Positions 61,973 to 64,000 of a stretch of DNA of 64,000 nt are shown piece by piece; the first letter of the stretch is position 1; the number at the start of each line of letters is the position of its first letter. Both the position numbers and the translations under genes were made by a program. The notes below the pieces were generated by a model. The model had not been told where the DNA came from. It saw only the letters and a program-made list of their open reading frames with translations, and did no database searches. The stretch comes from Fulvivirga maritima (GTDB lineage Bacteria; Bacteroidota; Bacteroidia; Cytophagales; Cyclobacteriaceae). Location: positions 2,045,501 to 2,109,500 of the forward strand of contig NZ_CP089980.1 in the NCBI RefSeq assembly GCF_021389955.1. The letters are read 5' to 3'.

Positions 61973-63442
61973 ATGTCTTTAGACCAATCGAAATTTTTAT
62001 TTGAAGCACTCACCTATGATGACGTGCTTTTACAACCCGGTTATTCTGAGGTTCTTCCACGAGATACTAACACTTCCACTTTACTGACAAAGAATATTAA
62101 ACTTAATATTCCTTTTGTTTCTGCCGCTATGGATACAGTGACTGAGGCAGACTTGGCCATTTCTATGGCGCTAGAAGGAGGGTTAGGCTTTATTCATAAG
62201 AATATGTCTAAAGAGGCTCAAGCACAGCAGGTGCGCAAAGTGAAGAGATCTCAAAGTGGGATGATACTAGATCCTATCACATTAAATATTAACTCTAATG
62301 TGATGGATGCCGAGAAGATCATGAGAGAGTATAAAATTGGAGGGATACCCGTAGTTGATGAAAATCGTAGATTGATAGGAATCATTACTAACAGGGATCT
62401 ACGTTTCCACAAGGATATGTCTACTCCTATCTCTGAAATTATGACTCGTGATGCGCTCATTACAGCCGAAGAGAATGTAGGGCTTGAGAAAGCAGAAGAT
62501 ATTCTTCAAGAGCATAAAATAGAAAAACTTCCTATAGTAAATAAAGATGGTATTCTTACCGGATTGATTACTTATAAGGATATCTTAAAAAACCGAAATA
62601 AGCCTAATGCCTGTAAAGATGAGTACGGCAGACTTAGAGTAGGAGCTGCAGTGGGAGTAACTCCTGATATTCTTGAAAGAGTAGAAGGCTTAAAAGCTGC
62701 GGGTGTAGATGTAATCAGCATTGATACTGCACATGGTCATTCTAAAGGAGTGATTGATATGTGTAAAACAGTGAAAAAGGCATTTCCTGATCTTGAAATT
62801 ATAGTAGGAAATGTGGCTACAGGAGAGGCTGCTAAAGCATTAATAGAAGCCGGTGCTGATGCTATAAAAGTAGGTGTAGGACCTGGTAGTATTTGTACTA
62901 CAAGAATTATTGCTGGTGTGGGTGTACCTCAACTGTCAGCAGTATACGAATGTGCTAAAGCAGCTAAAGGTACTGGTGTCCCGGTAATTGCTGATGGTGG
63001 TATTCGTTTTTCTGGTGATGTAGTGAAAGCGCTGGCTGGTGGTGCTAGCAGTGTTATGATAGGTTCACTTTTAGCTGGTACAGATGAGGCTCCCGGTGAA
63101 ATGATCATCTATGAAGGACGTAAATTCAAGTCTTATAGAGGAATGGGTTCTGTAGAAGCGATGGAAGAAGGTTCAAAAGACAGATACTTCCAGGATGCAG
63201 AAGATGATATTAAAAAATTAGTGCCAGAAGGTATAGTAGGTCGAGTACCTTATAAAGGTATGGTGGCTGAAGTTTTATATCAGTTAATAGGTGGACTTAA
63301 AGCTGGAATGGGATACTGCGGAGCAGGATCTATTGAAGCCTTAAATGATGCCAAATTTGTGAAAATTACGGCTGCTGGTGTTCAGGAAAGTCACCCTCAC
63401 GATATATTCATTACCAGAGAGGCTCCTAACTATAGCAGATAA
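61973..63442 (+). CDS. guaB: IMP dehydrogenase
   Basis: Oxidises IMP to XMP, the committed step of GMP synthesis. 489 residues, TIM barrel with two CBS domains inserted (about 95-205), catalytic cysteine in GPGSICTTR, the mobile flap segment SKDRYFQD and the phosphate-binding ADGGIR / [15 protein letters not shown]. Normal length. lnt starts at its last base (TAATG). Confidence 0.97.
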   Translation: MSLDQSKFLFEALTYDDVLLQPGYSEVLPRDTNTSTLLTKNIKLNIPFVSAAMDTVTEADLAISMALEGGLGFIHKNMSKEAQAQQVRKVKRSQSGMILDPITLNINSNVMDAEKIMREYKIGGIPVVDENRRLIGIITNRDLRFHKDMSTPISEIMTRDALITAEENVGLEKAEDILQEHKIEKLPIVNKDGILTGLITYKDILKNRNKPNACKDEYGRLRVGAAVGVTPDILERVEGLKAAGVDVISIDTAHGHSKGVIDMCKTVKKAFPDLEIIVGNVATGEAAKALIEAGADAIKVGVGPGSICTTRIIAGVGVPQLSAVYECAKAAKGTGVPVIADGGIRFSGDVVKALAGGASSVMIGSLLAGTDEAPGEMIIYEGRKFKSYRGMGSVEAMEEGSKDRYFQDAEDDIKKLVPEGIVGRVPYKGMVAEVLYQLIGGLKAGMGYCGAGSIEALNDAKFVKITAAGVQESHPHDIFITREAPNYSR

Positions 63443-64000
63443 TGATGAAAAATATAGGTCTGGCAATTTTATCGGGTATACTGTTAATCATTGCCTGGCC
63501 TCCCGTTGGGCTTACTCCATTGCTGTTTGTTGCAATGGTGCCCTTATTATATGTTCTTTATGACATAAGAAGCATTAAAAAGGCCTTTGTATATACGTAC
63601 TTGGCCTTTTTTTTATGGTCTTTAGGTACCATGTACTGGATAGCCAATACCAAGTTGGATACTTCTGGTTTTATGGTAGTGCTTACTGCATTTATACTTA
63701 TCCCTCTATTTCAGAGTCTACCTGTTCTATTACTTATAGGTATTCGTAAGGTGTTTAAATCTTATAACACCTGGCTTTATTTGCCTGTGGTATGGTGTAC
63801 TTATGAGTATCTTCATAGTAAATGGGAATTGGCTTTTACATGGCTGCACCTGGGGTTTGGTCTTGGTTCCATGCCCTTTCTTGGTCAGTTTTATCAGTTT
63901 ACAGGCTATTTGGGAGGTTCTGTGTTGATTGTATTGATCAATGTGCTTGTTCTTTTTTCTTTTAAAAGAAGCAGAATATCGAAAGAAATGGGGGCTTATA
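63442..64000 (+). CDS. lnt: Apolipoprotein N-acyltransferase, N-terminal part
   Basis: The frame opens [16 protein letters not shown] with AWPPVGLTPLLFVAMVPLL, then several membrane helices, FLWSLGTMYWI and FTWLHLGFGLG, as in the N-terminal membrane part of Lnt. 186 codons are visible before the right edge; the nitrilase-like catalytic domain is beyond it. It shares a base with guaB. Lnt finishes lipoprotein acylation. Confidence 0.85.
   Translation, partial: MMKNIGLAILSGILLIIAWPPVGLTPLLFVAMVPLLYVLYDIRSIKKAFVYTYLAFFLWSLGTMYWIANTKLDTSGFMVVLTAFILIPLFQSLPVLLLIGIRKVFKSYNTWLYLPVVWCTYEYLHSKWELAFTWLHLGFGLGSMPFLGQFYQFTGYLGGSVLIVLINVLVLFSFKRSRISKEMGAY

Overview
The window is AT-rich DNA from a member of the Bacteroidota, most likely a Cytophagales-type marine or soil bacterium. 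Four things point there: type IX secretion and gliding genes (end of gldM, gldN, porW/sprE); a split ATP synthase operon (atpI to atpG without atpD/atpC); Bacteroidota promoter boxes of the form TAnnTTTG before many genes; and start sites with little Shine-Dalgarno signal. The order is inferred, not shown by a marker gene. No rRNA, tRNA or CRISPR array was seen.

Layout. 1-1.1 kb: end of the gldKLMN locus, with a GldN that carries a chitin-binding-like insertion. 1.2-7.9 kb (minus strand): porW-pbp1A-uvrC operon. 8.0-15.1 kb: M23 peptidase, bactofilin, then the F-type ATP synthase genes I-B-E-F-H-A-G, closed by a strong terminator. 15.1-21.2 kb: UbiA-like membrane protein plus methyltransferase, a five-PAS histidine kinase, a GNAT-like protein and a VTT-domain membrane protein. 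21.4-27.3 kb is accessory: a secreted-protein gene is cut in two by a complete IS21-family element, with a 5-bp target duplication and perfect recovery of the reading frame when the element is removed. Next to it lies a lone 714-residue P-loop ATPase with a C-terminal zinc ribbon and winged helix, the best candidate here for an uncharacterised (possibly defence) function.

27.5-39.9 kb is largely housekeeping: hemH with a cysteine cluster, a polysaccharide deacetylase, a cysteine desulfurase, glmM, a Na+/Ca2+ exchanger, a small NqrM-like protein, mazG, a second hybrid-free histidine kinase, glyS, an MtfA-like peptidase and one unknown gene. 40.1-43.8 kb is an iron-acquisition pair (TonB receptor and PepSY membrane protein) behind a promoter overlapped by a palindrome. 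43.8-49.7 kb holds a cation/proton antiporter, a short-chain dehydrogenase gene broken by a stop codon, two exported ferritin-like proteins and a dGTPase. 49.9-56.3 kb: RND exporter, ileS (with a swapped GIHH signature motif) and lspA. 56.3-57.4 kb: pnuC coupled to a NadR-type kinase gene carrying a one-base frameshift. 57.5-64 kb: an exported flavin oxidase, a MORN lipoprotein, a transglutaminase-like/TPR protein, rlpA, guaB and the start of lnt.

Three genes are visibly broken (IS insertion, nonsense codon, frameshift). The last two could be sequencing errors, the first cannot easily be. Several convergent gene pairs abut or overlap at their stop codons with no terminator between them.
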